Source: Aldehydirespirator sp965248735 (lineage in GTDB: Bacteria; Actinomycetota; Acidimicrobiia; Acidimicrobiales; Aldehydirespiratoraceae). Taken from it: a stretch of 64,000 nucleotides of DNA. The notes under the pieces were generated by a model. The model ran no database searches and had not been told where the DNA came from. It saw nothing but the letters and a program-made list of their open reading frames with translations. Shown here one piece after another: positions 26,321 through 34,912 of this stretch (within the stretch, counting starts at the first letter, position 1; every line of letters starts with the position of its first letter). Location: contig OZ252146.1 in NCBI GenBank assembly GCA_965248735.1, positions 1,364,001-1,428,000 on the forward strand. The letters run 5' to 3'. Position numbers and translations under genes: made by a program.

Positions 26321-26349
26321 GTTATAACCACATGACAATTTAGTGACAA
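26321..26349 (-). promoter_or_regulatory. Strong sigma-70-like promoter of the toxin-antitoxin pair
   Basis: On the reverse strand TTGTCA (-35, 26349-26344) and TATAAC (-10, 26326-26321) are separated by exactly 17 bp. The ATG of the antitoxin-like gene follows after 7 nt, which would place it at or near +1. Confidence 0.7.
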
Positions 26350-26369
26350 CCCTCAAGTACGCGGTTATG

Positions 26370-26858
26370 TCAGTCCCGGAAGTTGACGTATTGGAGGGGG
26401 AGGTCGAAGTCGGCTTCCTTTAGCGCCGCGATCACGGCTTGGAGGTCGTCGCGCTTCTTGGACTGCACCCGCAGCTGGTCGCCCTGGGTGGACGACTGCA
26501 CGCCCTTGAGGCCGAGTCCCTTGATGAGCTTGTTGAGCTCCCGGGACCGGTCCGACGAGATGCCGGCCCGCAGTCCCGCCACCTGGCGGACGGTGGCCCC
26601 GGCGGCCTCCTGAACCTTGCCGTAGTCGAGGGCCTTGAGCGACACCTTGCGCCGCACCAGCTTCTCCTCCAGCACCTGGCGGGCCGCGGCCAGCCGGTCC
26701 TCGGTGGAGGAGTTGAGGGTGATGGATCCGTCGCCGAGCACCACCGCGGTGCCGGTGTTGCGGAAGTCGTAGCGGGTGTTGACCTCCCGCCCCGCCTGGT
26801 CCACCGCGTTGCGCACCTCCTGCATGTCGAGCCGGCTTACTACGTCAAAGGTGGGCAT
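26370..26858 (-). CDS. yajQ: YajQ-family nucleotide-binding protein
   Basis: 162 aa, full length for the family (about 163). It has the two-RRM-like fold of YajQ, shown by PTFDVVSRLDMQEVRNAVDQ at the N-terminus, TRYDFRNTGT, and the C-terminal VQSKKRDDLQAVIAALKE and FDLPLQYVNFRD. Members bind nucleic acid or cyclic di-GMP and act as effectors in the cytosol. It is divergent from tRNA-Tyr. Confidence 0.95.
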   Translation of the reverse strand: MPTFDVVSRLDMQEVRNAVDQAGREVNTRYDFRNTGTAVVLGDGSITLNSSTEDRLAAARQVLEEKLVRRKVSLKALDYGKVQEAAGATVRQVAGLRAGISSDRSRELNKLIKGLGLKGVQSSTQGDQLRVQSKKRDDLQAVIAALKEADFDLPLQYVNFRD

Positions 26859-26925
26859 GGTCGTTCAATCCGGGGGGCCGGGGGGCTGGTTTGGTCGGGG
26901 GCGATGGTATCGTGCTCGCCGGTTT

Positions 26926-27007
26926 GGGTCGGTGCCCGAGCGGCCAAAGGGAACGGGCTGTAAACCCGTCGGCTTAGCCTACGGAGGTTCGAATCCTCCC
27001 CGGCCCA
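26926..27007 (+). tRNA. tRNA-Tyr (anticodon GTA)
   Basis: 82-nt class II tRNA. The acceptor GGGTCGG pairs with CCGGCCC, the anticodon loop is CTGTAAA within CGGG/CCCG, the long variable arm is TCGGCTTAGCCTACG, and the T-arm is GGAGG TTCGAAT CCTCC. The discriminator is A; no CCA is encoded. Confidence 0.96.
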
Positions 27008-27027
27008 CAGTTCACAGTTCCCTCGGA

Positions 27028-27200
27028 GCGTCGTTCGACCGGGTGGCGCTCTGGCGGAGCGTCGTTCGACCGGGTGGCGCTCTGGCGGAGCGTCGTTCGA
27101 CCGGGTGGCGCTCAGGCGGTGTCGTTCGACCGGGTGGCGCTCAGGCGGTGTCGTTCGACCGGGTGGCGCTCCGGCGGTGTCGTTCGACCGGGTGGCGCTC
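27028..27200 (-). repeat. 29/31-bp tandem repeats reaching the GNAT stop codon
   Basis: About six copies of GTCGTTCGACCGGGTGGCGC plus a variable CTCAGGCG/CTCTGGCGGA. On the reverse strand the unit includes the CCGCCTGA of the acetyltransferase stop codon, so the gene end is the first repeat. Confidence 0.85.
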
Positions 27201-27711
27201 AGGCGGACGACACTTGGCTGAGCATCCGCTGCATCACCACCACGTCGAGCCAGCCGCCGAACTTGCGGCCCACCTCCCGCTCGGTGCCCACAACGGTGAA
27301 CCCGACCGCCTGGTGCAGCCCGATCGACGCCTCGTGCCCGCCGGCGATGCGGGCGATCATGGTGTGGAAGCCCCGGGCCTCGGCCACCCGCACCAGTTCC
27401 TGCATGAGCCGCTGGCCGAGTCCTTGGCCCCTGGCCGAGGAGTCCACGTACACGCTGGATTCCACCGAGGTGCGGTAGGCGGCCCGGGGCCGGTACTCGC
27501 TGAGCGAGGCGAAGCCGGCCACTTCGCCGCCGACTTCGGTCACCACCACTCCCAGGGCGCCCTCCCGGTCCCGCAGCCACGCCTGCTGTTCCGCCAACGA
27601 CCGGGGCACGAGGTCGAACGTGTGGGTGGTGTGCTCCACCTCGTGGTTGTAGATGCGGCGGATGGCCTCGGCGTCGCCCACGGTGGCCAGCCGGATCACC
27701 ACATCGTCCAC
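27199..27711 (-). CDS. GNAT-family N-acetyltransferase
   Basis: 170 aa. Its layout is that of the phosphinothricin-type GNATs: VIRLATVGDAEAIRRIYNHEV at the N-terminus, SVYVDSSARGQGLGQRLMQEL containing the acetyl-CoA loop (RGQGLG, near residue 95), and GLHQAVGFTVVGTEREVGRK at the end. It transfers acetyl from acetyl-CoA to an amine; the substrate is unknown. Its stop codon lies within a tandem repeat. Confidence 0.87.
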   Translation of the reverse strand: MDDVVIRLATVGDAEAIRRIYNHEVEHTTHTFDLVPRSLAEQQAWLRDREGALGVVVTEVGGEVAGFASLSEYRPRAAYRTSVESSVYVDSSARGQGLGQRLMQELVRVAEARGFHTMIARIAGGHEASIGLHQAVGFTVVGTEREVGRKFGGWLDVVVMQRMLSQVSSA

Positions 27712-27844
27712 CCCCCGAGGCTACGACCCGAGAGAGGCCCGCTTGGCTGGGGCCGCTCTAGAAGCCATGACCTAGAAGATTGGGGTTGACGTTTCGGTCA
27801 AGTTGTCGGACAATGGGTCTACCGAAGGCACTAGTCTGAGGAAG

Positions 27845-27886
27845 CGAAGCCCGGTACCTCTCCGGACGGTGAGTGGCCGGGCTTCG
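27845..27886 (-). terminator. Hairpin terminator after the DUF3800-like gene
   Basis: Perfect 10-bp stem (CGAAGCCCGG / CCGGGCTTCG) around a 22-nt loop, starting 7 bp after the stop at 27893. There is no U tract, so the call rests on the stem and position. Confidence 0.6.
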
Positions 27887-27892
27887 TGCGTT

Positions 27893-28435
27893 CTACCGAC
27901 GCGTGTCCACGTTCTGGACACGATCAATCAATGCCTGTGTTCTGCGTCGCCACTCCCTGCCAGCGCCATAGGCCCAGGCCACCGCGTCAGGCACCCACAA
28001 CATCGGTTCCTGGTGCGCTCGGAGGTGGCTGTACGTAAGGTCCGACGGCGCTGCACCCTGCCGGACGGCCTCTGCTATTCGGCGACGCTCCGTGTCGTCC
28101 TGGTTCGCCTCTCTGCACTCGATGACCAAGCGTTTGCCATTGAGGTTACGGAGGTCATTAAGGAGGTCTTCGAGGGCCCTGTGCCGGGCGACGGGCTCCT
28201 TCTCGGTTGAGATGTACAGTCTCGTCCGAACCGGAAGCTTGGACATGGCCGCCAACAGAGACTGACGACGTTGCGCTCCCTCGCTCGCGAAGTGCAGGCG
28301 ACGCTGACGTGGGAGCAACATCTCGCGCAGCGCTTTACGAGTTGATTGAAGGTCCGTCGGCGAGATGAGCGCCGCGCAGATCAAGTACAAGTGCCGGCCG
28401 CGCCGCGATTCGTCGACAAACGCTTGGACGCTCAT
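27893..28435 (-). CDS. DUF3800-like protein
   Basis: 180 aa from the ATG at 28435. The N-terminus (VQAFVDESRRGRHLYLICAA) has the acidic strand-turn-strand start seen in DUF3800 proteins, and RLHFASEGAQRR follows at the expected place. DUF3800 proteins have an RNase H-like core and are common on mobile or defence-related DNA. The C-terminus (EPMLWVPDAVAWAYGAGREW) is also similar. The start overlaps the stop of the upstream gene (ATGA), so both are made from one transcript. Family assignment is by pattern. Confidence 0.6.
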   Translation of the reverse strand: MSVQAFVDESRRGRHLYLICAALISPTDLQSTRKALREMLLPRQRRLHFASEGAQRRQSLLAAMSKLPVRTRLYISTEKEPVARHRALEDLLNDLRNLNGKRLVIECREANQDDTERRRIAEAVRQGAAPSDLTYSHLRAHQEPMLWVPDAVAWAYGAGREWRRRTQALIDRVQNVDTRR

Positions 28436-29220
28436 TGTGTGGCCCCCGCTGCGGCCTCGCTCTCGCCATGCGCGAAGGGCGGTTGGAGGGTGTAGTGGTT
28501 CTCGTAAGAGAATCCCTCGGGTGCCAGTGGTGCCTTCAACCGGCGCTGCTGCACATCGAGCAGCCGCTTGTTGCGTAGGCCCCTGTAGCCGCGATACAGC
28601 GTGTCTGCAGATATCCCGTAGTACTCGGGGCCGCGTTCCACAGCGAGCTGGAAGGTGCTGCGGTTGTCTAGCGCGATGGCGAGGAAGCTGAGTTCGGGCA
28701 GTGACAGATCCTCGAACCAACGAGTCGAGTCGCTTGGTCCACGGGTCCAGAGTGCATGCGGCACGTTGATGTAGCGATCGCCGGACGCGCCGCTGGGGCG
28801 GGTGTACGCATTTCCGGAGCCGTCTTCGAGTAGCAGCGTGAATTCGGCTGTACGGCCACGCCTTGAGCGAGTGACCAGCTTGCGCTCGACGAGCCGAGCC
28901 CACGCCTTGGAGACTCGTCCCCGAGCGGTCGGACCCATCGGGTGCTGCAATCCAAGGGCTCGGGCCCACACAGCGGAGTGAAGGGCAACGTCCCACGGTT
29001 CCGCGCTGGCCTTGGTGAGGGCGAGGAAGTAGAGAAGCAGCCCCGTCCTGTCACCAGCCGAAACGAAGCTGGCCAGTGGTCCCGGAACTGACGCCCCCTC
29101 CCGCTTGTGCTGGATAAACGTATGGCGCAGCGGGAATGCTTCCCGCTGGGTGCTGTCGGCGATAGCGTCGACGGTGTCATGGGTGGACACGGAGTTGCCG
29201 TTGGAGTACTTCGAGTTCAT
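28432..29220 (-). CDS. Winged-helix DNA-binding protein, unknown
   Basis: 262 aa. Two regions look like winged helices: TARGRVSKAWARLVERKLVT (about residues 98-117) followed by a wing, and SADTLYRGYRGLRNKRLLDV (about residues 205-224). Between them lies WFEDLSLPELSFLAIAL. The arrangement recalls plasmid replication initiators and repressors with paired wHTH domains. It is the first gene of a two-gene operon with the DUF3800-like protein. It may be an autorepressor or target-recognition partner; both are inference. Confidence 0.55.
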   Translation of the reverse strand: MNSKYSNGNSVSTHDTVDAIADSTQREAFPLRHTFIQHKREGASVPGPLASFVSAGDRTGLLLYFLALTKASAEPWDVALHSAVWARALGLQHPMGPTARGRVSKAWARLVERKLVTRSRRGRTAEFTLLLEDGSGNAYTRPSGASGDRYINVPHALWTRGPSDSTRWFEDLSLPELSFLAIALDNRSTFQLAVERGPEYYGISADTLYRGYRGLRNKRLLDVQQRRLKAPLAPEGFSYENHYTLQPPFAHGESEAAAGATQ

Positions 29221-29628
29221 GCCTCCTATCTACCATGCCGTCAGGCTTGTAGCTCCCGGCCATAGCTGTTGCAGCAGTTCTCTCTAGCTGTTAGAGCGGT
29301 ACCACTAGAATGGCTACTAGAGCAAGTACCAAGTCCGGTACGAGAGCCGAACACCACCAAGCCACCGGCCGCCTGAGCGAGTCATCGATGGGCCCTCCGC
29401 AAAGCAACGTTGGGGTCCTCGCGAGAAGCTCCTACCGATTGATCCCGGGGATGCTCGCACACCCTGCTGGCCACTCCGGCAGTGAGTCGGGGCGGAGTTT
29501 CTCGCTGCGTTGACGGCTAGCTATCGCCGCCCCAGCGGCTCGCAGCCGTGGGCCCGTGGCCGGCAGACGATGGGACGAGTAGATCAACATGCGGACAGGC
29601 GGCTCATGCGACCAGTGAGGAGATCCCC
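29221..29628. promoter_or_regulatory. Divergent intergenic region with direct repeats
   Basis: No gene seen. Two related 12-13-bp direct repeats, TAGAGCGGTACC (about 29291) and TAGAGCAAGTACC (about 29316), lie upstream of the winged-helix gene and could be operator sites. The promoter of the 29629 gene must also be here. Confidence 0.35.
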
Positions 29629-30765
29629 ATGAAGGTGGCTGTTCTGGGCTCCGGCAGCGGGGCGTTGGCTGTGGCTGCGGACATGTCCCGTCACGGCCGC
29701 TACACGGTCATGGTCGACTTCGACGACTTGCGGGACGATCTCGAACGGGTCGCCGGCACAGGCAGCGTCACCGTCTCCGATGACGGGCGGGGCGAGATCC
29801 ATTGCCCGGTCGCCGTCGCGGCCAGCATCCCCGAGGCCCTCGATGGCGCCGAGCTCGCCGTGGCGGCGGTGCCGTGCTCGGCCCATGAACGCTGGGCGCA
29901 GGCCATCGCCCCGCACGTCACCGCCGACCAGACAGTGCTGTTCGTGGGCGAACCCGGCGGCGCCATCGTGGCCCGCCGGGCAATCGAGCCCCCCACCATC
30001 GTCGCGGAGTCCAACACGCTGCCCTGTCTGGCGCGCCGCACAGGCCCCGGCGCGGTCGGCACGGTCCGCAAGCACGGCGGTGTGCTGATCGCCGCCCTGC
30101 CGGCAATCCCTCGAGACACCGCCCGGGTGATGGACCTCGTCCGTGATGTCTGGCCCTGTGCCACCGCCACCGACACGGTGTGGACCACGGTGCTGGCCGG
30201 CCACGACGCCATCGAGCGGGCGGTCGCCATGGTCGCCAACGCCGACACCCGCCGGGAAGGCAACGCCCCGTCGCCGCTGGGGGCCGAGGGGGCCGCCCCG
30301 GCGGCGGCGAACGTGATCGAGGCGGTGGACGCCGAGCTGTTGGGGTTGCGCCGGGCCCTCAACTCCAAGGAGCCCCGCGGCTACCGGGACTTCCTGGTGG
30401 CCCAGGGCCTCGCCCCCGACCCCGGCCCCGGCAGCACCCTGTTCGACACCGTGCGGGCCAGCAAGCTGGAGGCCGGCGATGCGCCCACCGCCGCGGCCGG
30501 CGACCTCAACACCGGCAACACCGGCCTCAACACCGGCAACACCGGTTGCATCACCGACGGCGTGCCCTGCGTGCTGGTGCTGGCGTCGTCGCTGGGCGAG
30601 GCCGCCGGCGTGCCCACCCCGGCGATCGACGAGCTGGTGACCGTGGCCTCGGCCATGCTGGGCCGGGACTTTCGCGCCGAGGGCCCGACCCTGGCCACCC
30701 TCGGCCTCGGCGGGCTGGACGTCACCGGGCTGGTCGGCTTCGCCCGCACCGGCGTGTTCCCGTGA
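29629..30765 (+). CDS. Opine/octopine dehydrogenase-like oxidoreductase
   Basis: 378 aa. The N-terminal Rossmann fold starts MKVAVLGSGSGALAVAADM, the dinucleotide site. LFVGEPGGAIVAR and ESNTLPCLAR match the opine dehydrogenase layout, and the helical second domain contains TTVLAGHDAIERAV. Such enzymes reductively join an amino acid to a keto acid with NAD(P)H. A short in-frame NTGNTGLNTGNTG repeat interrupts the C-terminal domain near residue 300. The ATG at 29629 was chosen because the nucleotide motif begins there. Confidence 0.75.
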   Translation: MKVAVLGSGSGALAVAADMSRHGRYTVMVDFDDLRDDLERVAGTGSVTVSDDGRGEIHCPVAVAASIPEALDGAELAVAAVPCSAHERWAQAIAPHVTADQTVLFVGEPGGAIVARRAIEPPTIVAESNTLPCLARRTGPGAVGTVRKHGGVLIAALPAIPRDTARVMDLVRDVWPCATATDTVWTTVLAGHDAIERAVAMVANADTRREGNAPSPLGAEGAAPAAANVIEAVDAELLGLRRALNSKEPRGYRDFLVAQGLAPDPGPGSTLFDTVRASKLEAGDAPTAAAGDLNTGNTGLNTGNTGCITDGVPCVLVLASSLGEAAGVPTPAIDELVTVASAMLGRDFRAEGPTLATLGLGGLDVTGLVGFARTGVFP

Positions 30766-31025
30766 GCCGCCCGAGACCGCCCGCACCGGCGTGTTCCCGT
30801 GAGCCGCCCGAGACCGCCCGCACCGGCGTGTTCCCGTGAGCCGCCCGAGACCGCCCGCACCGGCGTGTTCCCGTGAGCCGCCCGAGACCGCCCGCACCGG
30901 CGTGTTCCCGTGAGCCGCCCGAGACCGCCCGTGAGCCGCCCGTGAGCCGCCCGTGAGCCGCCCGTGAGCCGCCCGAGCCGCCCGTGAGCCGCCCGAGACC
31001 GCCCGTGAGCCGCCTGAGACCGCCC
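30744..31025 (+). repeat. 37-bp tandem repeats containing a stop codon
   Basis: The last codons of the opine-dehydrogenase-like gene (GCCCGCACCGGCGTGTTCCC then GTGA) plus GCCGCCCGAGACC form a 37-bp unit repeated about five times. It then decays into shorter GTGAGCCGCCC units up to about 31025. Confidence 0.9.
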
Positions 31026-31132
31026 GCCCCGACCGCCCTCTCAGCCTGGTTCGCGCCCCCGCTCGGAACCGGTTCGTGACCTGCGCCGTTCGGCCTGCAT
31101 GCCATACCCCGACGCGCTGCTTCGTGCGATAT

Positions 31133-31146
31133 GGCAAATGTTTGCC
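31133..31146. promoter_or_regulatory. 14-bp palindrome, possible operator
   Basis: GGCAAA TG TTTGCC is a perfect inverted repeat about 400 bp upstream of the SLH gene. The region around it is less GC-rich than average. Confidence 0.3.
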
Positions 31147-31477
31147 CTGTGCTGTTGATGCTGTTATCGTGCCGGAGCGTGAACGACGAGGTGCCGCTGC
31201 ATGACGCCGCGCCCGCGGCGCAAGGACGCATGTCTTATCGGAAGTGGGAAAAGCCCATGATTGAACGTGGTGGCCGACCTAGCGTGCTACACTTTCCGCC
31301 CGTCATGAACCCGACCGTCGTGGTAGGGTTCTCTAAGCGTTTCGGATCAGCGATCCAAGGGGGTGCAGCCGGTGGATGACGCAGATAGCGTGTTCAGGTT
31401 GCTCCCCGGAGGGTTCGCACGTGCGAGGCGTGCGGTTCCGGGTGGGCCGAACTTGCCACAGGTGCAAACCAGGTATA

Positions 31478-31545
31478 GAAAGGAGGGGCACATGCCCCAT
31501 TTGAAGGGGTCTTTGCCCCAGGTACAAGCAAAGGAGGGGCCGATG
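31478..31545 (+). promoter_or_regulatory. Duplicated ribosome-binding site and start codon
   Basis: AAAGGAGGGGC plus an ATG occurs twice, 51 bp apart (starts at 31492 and 31543), in the same frame. At each, GGGGC...GCCCC can pair across the start codon and hide it, so folding may control translation. Confidence 0.5.
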
Positions 31546-33990
31546 CCCCAGCTAGTGAAGAAGCGGCGCTCGGGTTGGGCAGTTCTCGCAGCGGGCGCCA
31601 TGGTCGCTTCGCTGCTCGCTGTCGGGGCCACCCCGGCCGGAGCCGCGGAGATCAAGACCGGCGATGCCAACACGGCTAGCGCTGAAGTGAAGCCTGCCTA
31701 CTCGGCATGCGTGGGCGACGCTCTAGAAGACGCCGGGTTCACCGACCTAGGCGGCCTCGACGCTGCCGCACGAGACATCAACTGTCTCGCCTACTACGAG
31801 ATCACCACGGGCAGGACGGCTGACACGTTCGATCCCAGCAGCAACGTGAGCCGCCGCCATATGGCCCTGTTCCTGTACCGGGCCGCCGGCGCCGCGGGTG
31901 TCGACCTAATGGGCGGCGACGGCGACGCCGACTTCGGCGACATCGCCGATCTGGGCGAGGACCGGCAGAGCGCCATCAAGGCGCTGGCGAGGAACAACAT
32001 CCTGGCTGGCCGCGGCGACATGGCGTTCGACCCGTACAGCGACATCACCCGGGCCGAGATGGCTGTAGCCCTCATCGGGTTGCTCAGGCATGCCAACAGC
32101 CGGCTCTTCAACGCCGACGGCAGCCTCAAGGGCGTGGCGGAGCTCGACCATTTCGCTGATGCACGAGCGGGCGTGCCACGTGCCGTGGACGCCGCCATCA
32201 GCCAGGCATACGAGCTGGGCATCACCACTGGCCGGGCCGACGCCACCTTCGGTCCCAACGATGGAGTGCCACGCAGGAACATGGCGTCGTTCATCATGCG
32301 CACCCTGGCGCACACCAATCTCCGCCCGGCTGGCGTCTCCATACAGCGCGATGTCGGCGCCGACGGACCGACCAGCGCTGTTCGCATCTCGGTTCGCAGC
32401 AAGGACCTAAAGCCGGTGGCGAACGTCCGTGTGGACGCCTTCTGGATGCCGACGGCGAGAGCTGACGAGGCATTCGCCGACGGTGCTTGCCAGCGGCTGG
32501 TGCGGTCTGTCACTTCCGGCAACACCGCATGCCAGATCGACAGAACAGACCGCAGGACCGACGGCGCGGGCAACCGGACGATCGGTAACGTCGACTTCAG
32601 CAAGGGTGCTGTGGTCTGGGCATGGACCGGTGACGTGGGCGACAAGGTTGCGTCCAGCACCGACCTGTTCCGCTTGGACGTTGCCCCTTCGGCTACCTCG
32701 GCCCCCGCCAACAACGCGGAAGTCTCCGACAGTCTTCCTGACGGCATCACCAAGTCCGGATTCGGCTCCAGCGTGACGGTCACCGTCCAGCTGAAGGGCA
32801 CCAACCCGGCTGGCTTCCCGCCGACCATCGACGTTGGTCCGCCTCGTAACGGCACCTCGTATTCGGTGCTCCTCAGCTACCCGAACGGTACCGCTGACAG
32901 GGTCACGATCAAGGCAGACGAGACCGGTGCGGCCAGCTTCGATGTGGTTCTGTCTGACCCGGATACGCGGAGGGACAACACCGACGCCGAGGGCACCGTG
33001 ACATACACCATCTCGTCGATCAAGAACGCTGGCGGCGTCTGGGCGCCCGACTGCGACGGCGGAACCAGCTCTGATGCCAACGGCTGTGTCGACGGTGATT
33101 CGGGCAACGCCGACGACCGCGATACCGGCAGCGACTGGGACGACGACGACACGGACGTGGCCGACGATCCTGAGACAAACGATGATGAGTCACGGACCGC
33201 TCGACCCGATGCGTTCAGTGACACGGTCGTCTTCTCCGACGATGATGCGGTCGCTTCTTCGATCAGCGTGTCGCTCGAGAGGGGTTACGACTTGCATCCG
33301 CCCGCACCGCGGGGCACCATCGACCAGCTTGTCACCGTCACGGTGAGGGATCAGTACGGCAACGGGATTGGGAACCAGCCAGTGCTGATTCGAGGCGCCG
33401 ATGCTCAGGGCGCGTCTGCGGACGATGACAACGCTGACTTCGAGACCGAGGCCCAGGTCACCGGCTCGACGGGTGAAGCCGACTTCGTCTACACCTACAG
33501 CGGCACGCAGGCTGGTACGCAGCTGTTCCAGGCGATCGTCCTCGGTACCGACGATGCGGAAACCGCCAACGTCAACGAAGCGCTGACCGAGCCCAGGCTC
33601 ACCAGCGATAGCGATCCAGCTACGAGCGACAATGAGCCGGTTTCGTTCCGCTGGGTTGAGGAAGGCGCCGAAGAGAATACGGCCCCTGCTGCGGTGGGCG
33701 ACGCCGACCTTGAGAACAATGAGGTTGTCGTGCTCGTCGGTGACGATGACACGCCGACGCTGGTCATCTTCGACTCGAACGACCAGTTCCAGGCGACCGT
33801 CCCTGATGGCGAGGGTGGTACGGTCATTGTTTACGGCATGGAGGCCTTCGTGAAGGCCCTCGGTGGCGACCAAAGCATCAACCCGAAGGCGCCCGACGCT
33901 ACCGGCGTGGTGACCCTGACGTGGAGGGCGTACGATCCCGCCGACCCGATCACGGTGGCCGGCTGGTCGGCGGTGGTCGTAGCGGCTTAA
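31543..33990 (+). CDS. Large SLH-domain surface protein with Ig-like domain
   Basis: 815 aa from the ATG at 31543; a start at 31492 would add 17 residues. A signal peptide (VKKRRSGWAVLAAGAMVASL, cleavage near GAA) is followed by three SLH repeats: ITTGRTADTFDPSSNVSR, NNILAGRGDMAFDPYSDITR and LGITTGRADATFGPNDGVPR. SLH repeats anchor proteins to cell-wall polymers. Then come acidic beta-rich regions and an invasin-type Ig domain (TVTVRDQYGNGIGNQPVLIR). It is probably part of the outer surface layer or an adhesin. A paralogue lies inverted at 37498-39897. Confidence 0.88.
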   Translation: MPQLVKKRRSGWAVLAAGAMVASLLAVGATPAGAAEIKTGDANTASAEVKPAYSACVGDALEDAGFTDLGGLDAAARDINCLAYYEITTGRTADTFDPSSNVSRRHMALFLYRAAGAAGVDLMGGDGDADFGDIADLGEDRQSAIKALARNNILAGRGDMAFDPYSDITRAEMAVALIGLLRHANSRLFNADGSLKGVAELDHFADARAGVPRAVDAAISQAYELGITTGRADATFGPNDGVPRRNMASFIMRTLAHTNLRPAGVSIQRDVGADGPTSAVRISVRSKDLKPVANVRVDAFWMPTARADEAFADGACQRLVRSVTSGNTACQIDRTDRRTDGAGNRTIGNVDFSKGAVVWAWTGDVGDKVASSTDLFRLDVAPSATSAPANNAEVSDSLPDGITKSGFGSSVTVTVQLKGTNPAGFPPTIDVGPPRNGTSYSVLLSYPNGTADRVTIKADETGAASFDVVLSDPDTRRDNTDAEGTVTYTISSIKNAGGVWAPDCDGGTSSDANGCVDGDSGNADDRDTGSDWDDDDTDVADDPETNDDESRTARPDAFSDTVVFSDDDAVASSISVSLERGYDLHPPAPRGTIDQLVTVTVRDQYGNGIGNQPVLIRGADAQGASADDDNADFETEAQVTGSTGEADFVYTYSGTQAGTQLFQAIVLGTDDAETANVNEALTEPRLTSDSDPATSDNEPVSFRWVEEGAEENTAPAAVGDADLENNEVVVLVGDDDTPTLVIFDSNDQFQATVPDGEGGTVIVYGMEAFVKALGGDQSINPKAPDATGVVTLTWRAYDPADPITVAGWSAVVVAA

Positions 33991-34064
33991 CCAGCTAGGA
34001 ATGGACGGAGTCGGGAAAACCTGAACCTCGGCTCCGCCCCCTCCCTTCTAATACCACCAACCCC

Positions 34065-34098
34065 GAGGAGGCCCCGGCACTTGAGCCGGGGCCTCCTC
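34065..34098 (+). terminator. Hairpin terminator of the SLH gene
   Basis: Perfect 14-bp stem (GAGGAGGCCCCGGC / GCCGGGGCCTCCTC) with a 6-nt loop, 75 bp after the stop. No U tract. The same stem follows the paralogous gene at 37394-37426. Confidence 0.75.
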
Positions 34099-34184
34099 GC
34101 GTCTCCGCTGCCGTTCTCCGCCTAACGTCCTGCCTTCACCATCGTCCGGAGCAGCGATCTCGTCCTTCTAACGACTTCGGCTGC

Positions 34185-34307
34185 TTTTCAGTGCACACAA
34201 TGAAGCATCGATGGATCCCCATACACTCTGCTAGCATCAGTGCTGCCGTCGCAAGCCGCGGTCACGGCTCGCCTCAAGCATTCCCAGCGGAACGGAGGCA
34301 CGACACG
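34185..34307 (+). promoter_or_regulatory. Conserved leader of a coiled-coil gene, copy B
   Basis: Shares TTTTCAGTGCACACA, CTAGCATC and the block GTCGCAAGCCGCGGTCACGG to AACGGAGGCAC with the leaders near 41470, 47855, 53170 and (reversed) 37224. A 5-bp stem AGCCG/CGGCT and a GGAGG ribosome-binding site are included. Confidence 0.7.
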
Positions 34308-34616
34308 ATGGAAGCCGACACTGTCATCCTGATGGTCACGATTGTGGGGTCGGTCCTCGGATCGACACTTGCGACGATCGGCCTGTTGATCAGCCAGATG
34401 AACCGCCTCGAAGACAAGTTCGACGAAGAGTTCAAGACCGTGCATGGCGAGTTCAGACAGGTGCACCGGAACATCGGAGGCCTGGGGGAGCGGCTGGCCA
34501 GGGTGGAGGGTCACCTGATGGCGCCTGAGGGCTTCACCACACAGCGCCCCCGGCCGCCGGCCGTTGTCGACCCACCCCCGGAGGACCCCGACACCGACCA
34601 CCGTCAAGCCGGCTAG
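34308..34616 (+). CDS. Small membrane/coiled-coil protein, MAPEGF family (copy B)
   Basis: 102 aa. One N-terminal membrane helix (VILMVTIVGSVLGSTLATIG) is followed by a short coil (MNRLEDKFDEEFKTVHGEF), the family block ERLARVEGHLMAPEGF and a Pro-rich tail ending PDTDHRQAG. Function is unknown. It follows the SLH gene and its terminator, and the same order occurs on the other strand at 36870-39897. This is the shortest-coil member, suggesting that coil length varies by repeat number. Confidence 0.75.
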   Translation: MEADTVILMVTIVGSVLGSTLATIGLLISQMNRLEDKFDEEFKTVHGEFRQVHRNIGGLGERLARVEGHLMAPEGFTTQRPRPPAVVDPPPEDPDTDHRQAG

Positions 34617-34633
34617 CGACCGCCGACACCGCA

Positions 34634-34870
34634 GTGAGGATCACTGGCGCAGGGGCGGCGACGTCCATCTCGAGTGGCAGGACTCAGAGCTGCCTCACCA
34701 CGGTCGACGGCCGGCTCTACTGCTGGGGCTTGGCGACGACGCTTCTTCGGAGACGGCGGCCGTCGAGCCCGATGACCCCGCCCGGTGGCCGCTCCTACGA
34801 CCAGCAGACGACTTCGCCTCGAGCGTTGATCCCGCAGGCAAGATCCCATCCGGCGCTGACGGCTGTGTAG
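34634..34870 (+). pseudogene. Inverted fragment of an RCC1-repeat gene
   Basis: The forward frame reads ATSISSGRTQSCLTTVDGRLYCWG, matching the repeat VTSVSMGGTRSCLATVDGR in the gene at 50019-52406. It lies head-on to the decayed locus at 34913-36761, which has its other RCC1 units on the opposite strand. Similarity ends within about 45 codons. Confidence 0.55.
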
Positions 34871-34912
34871 GTTCCGTCGGGCACGCTGCTCCGGGCGGTG
34901 TCGTCTTCGACG

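Noticed and set aside
29310..29513. Small forward gene of 67 codons
   Set aside because: No family features, no good ribosome-binding site, and it overlaps likely control sequences.
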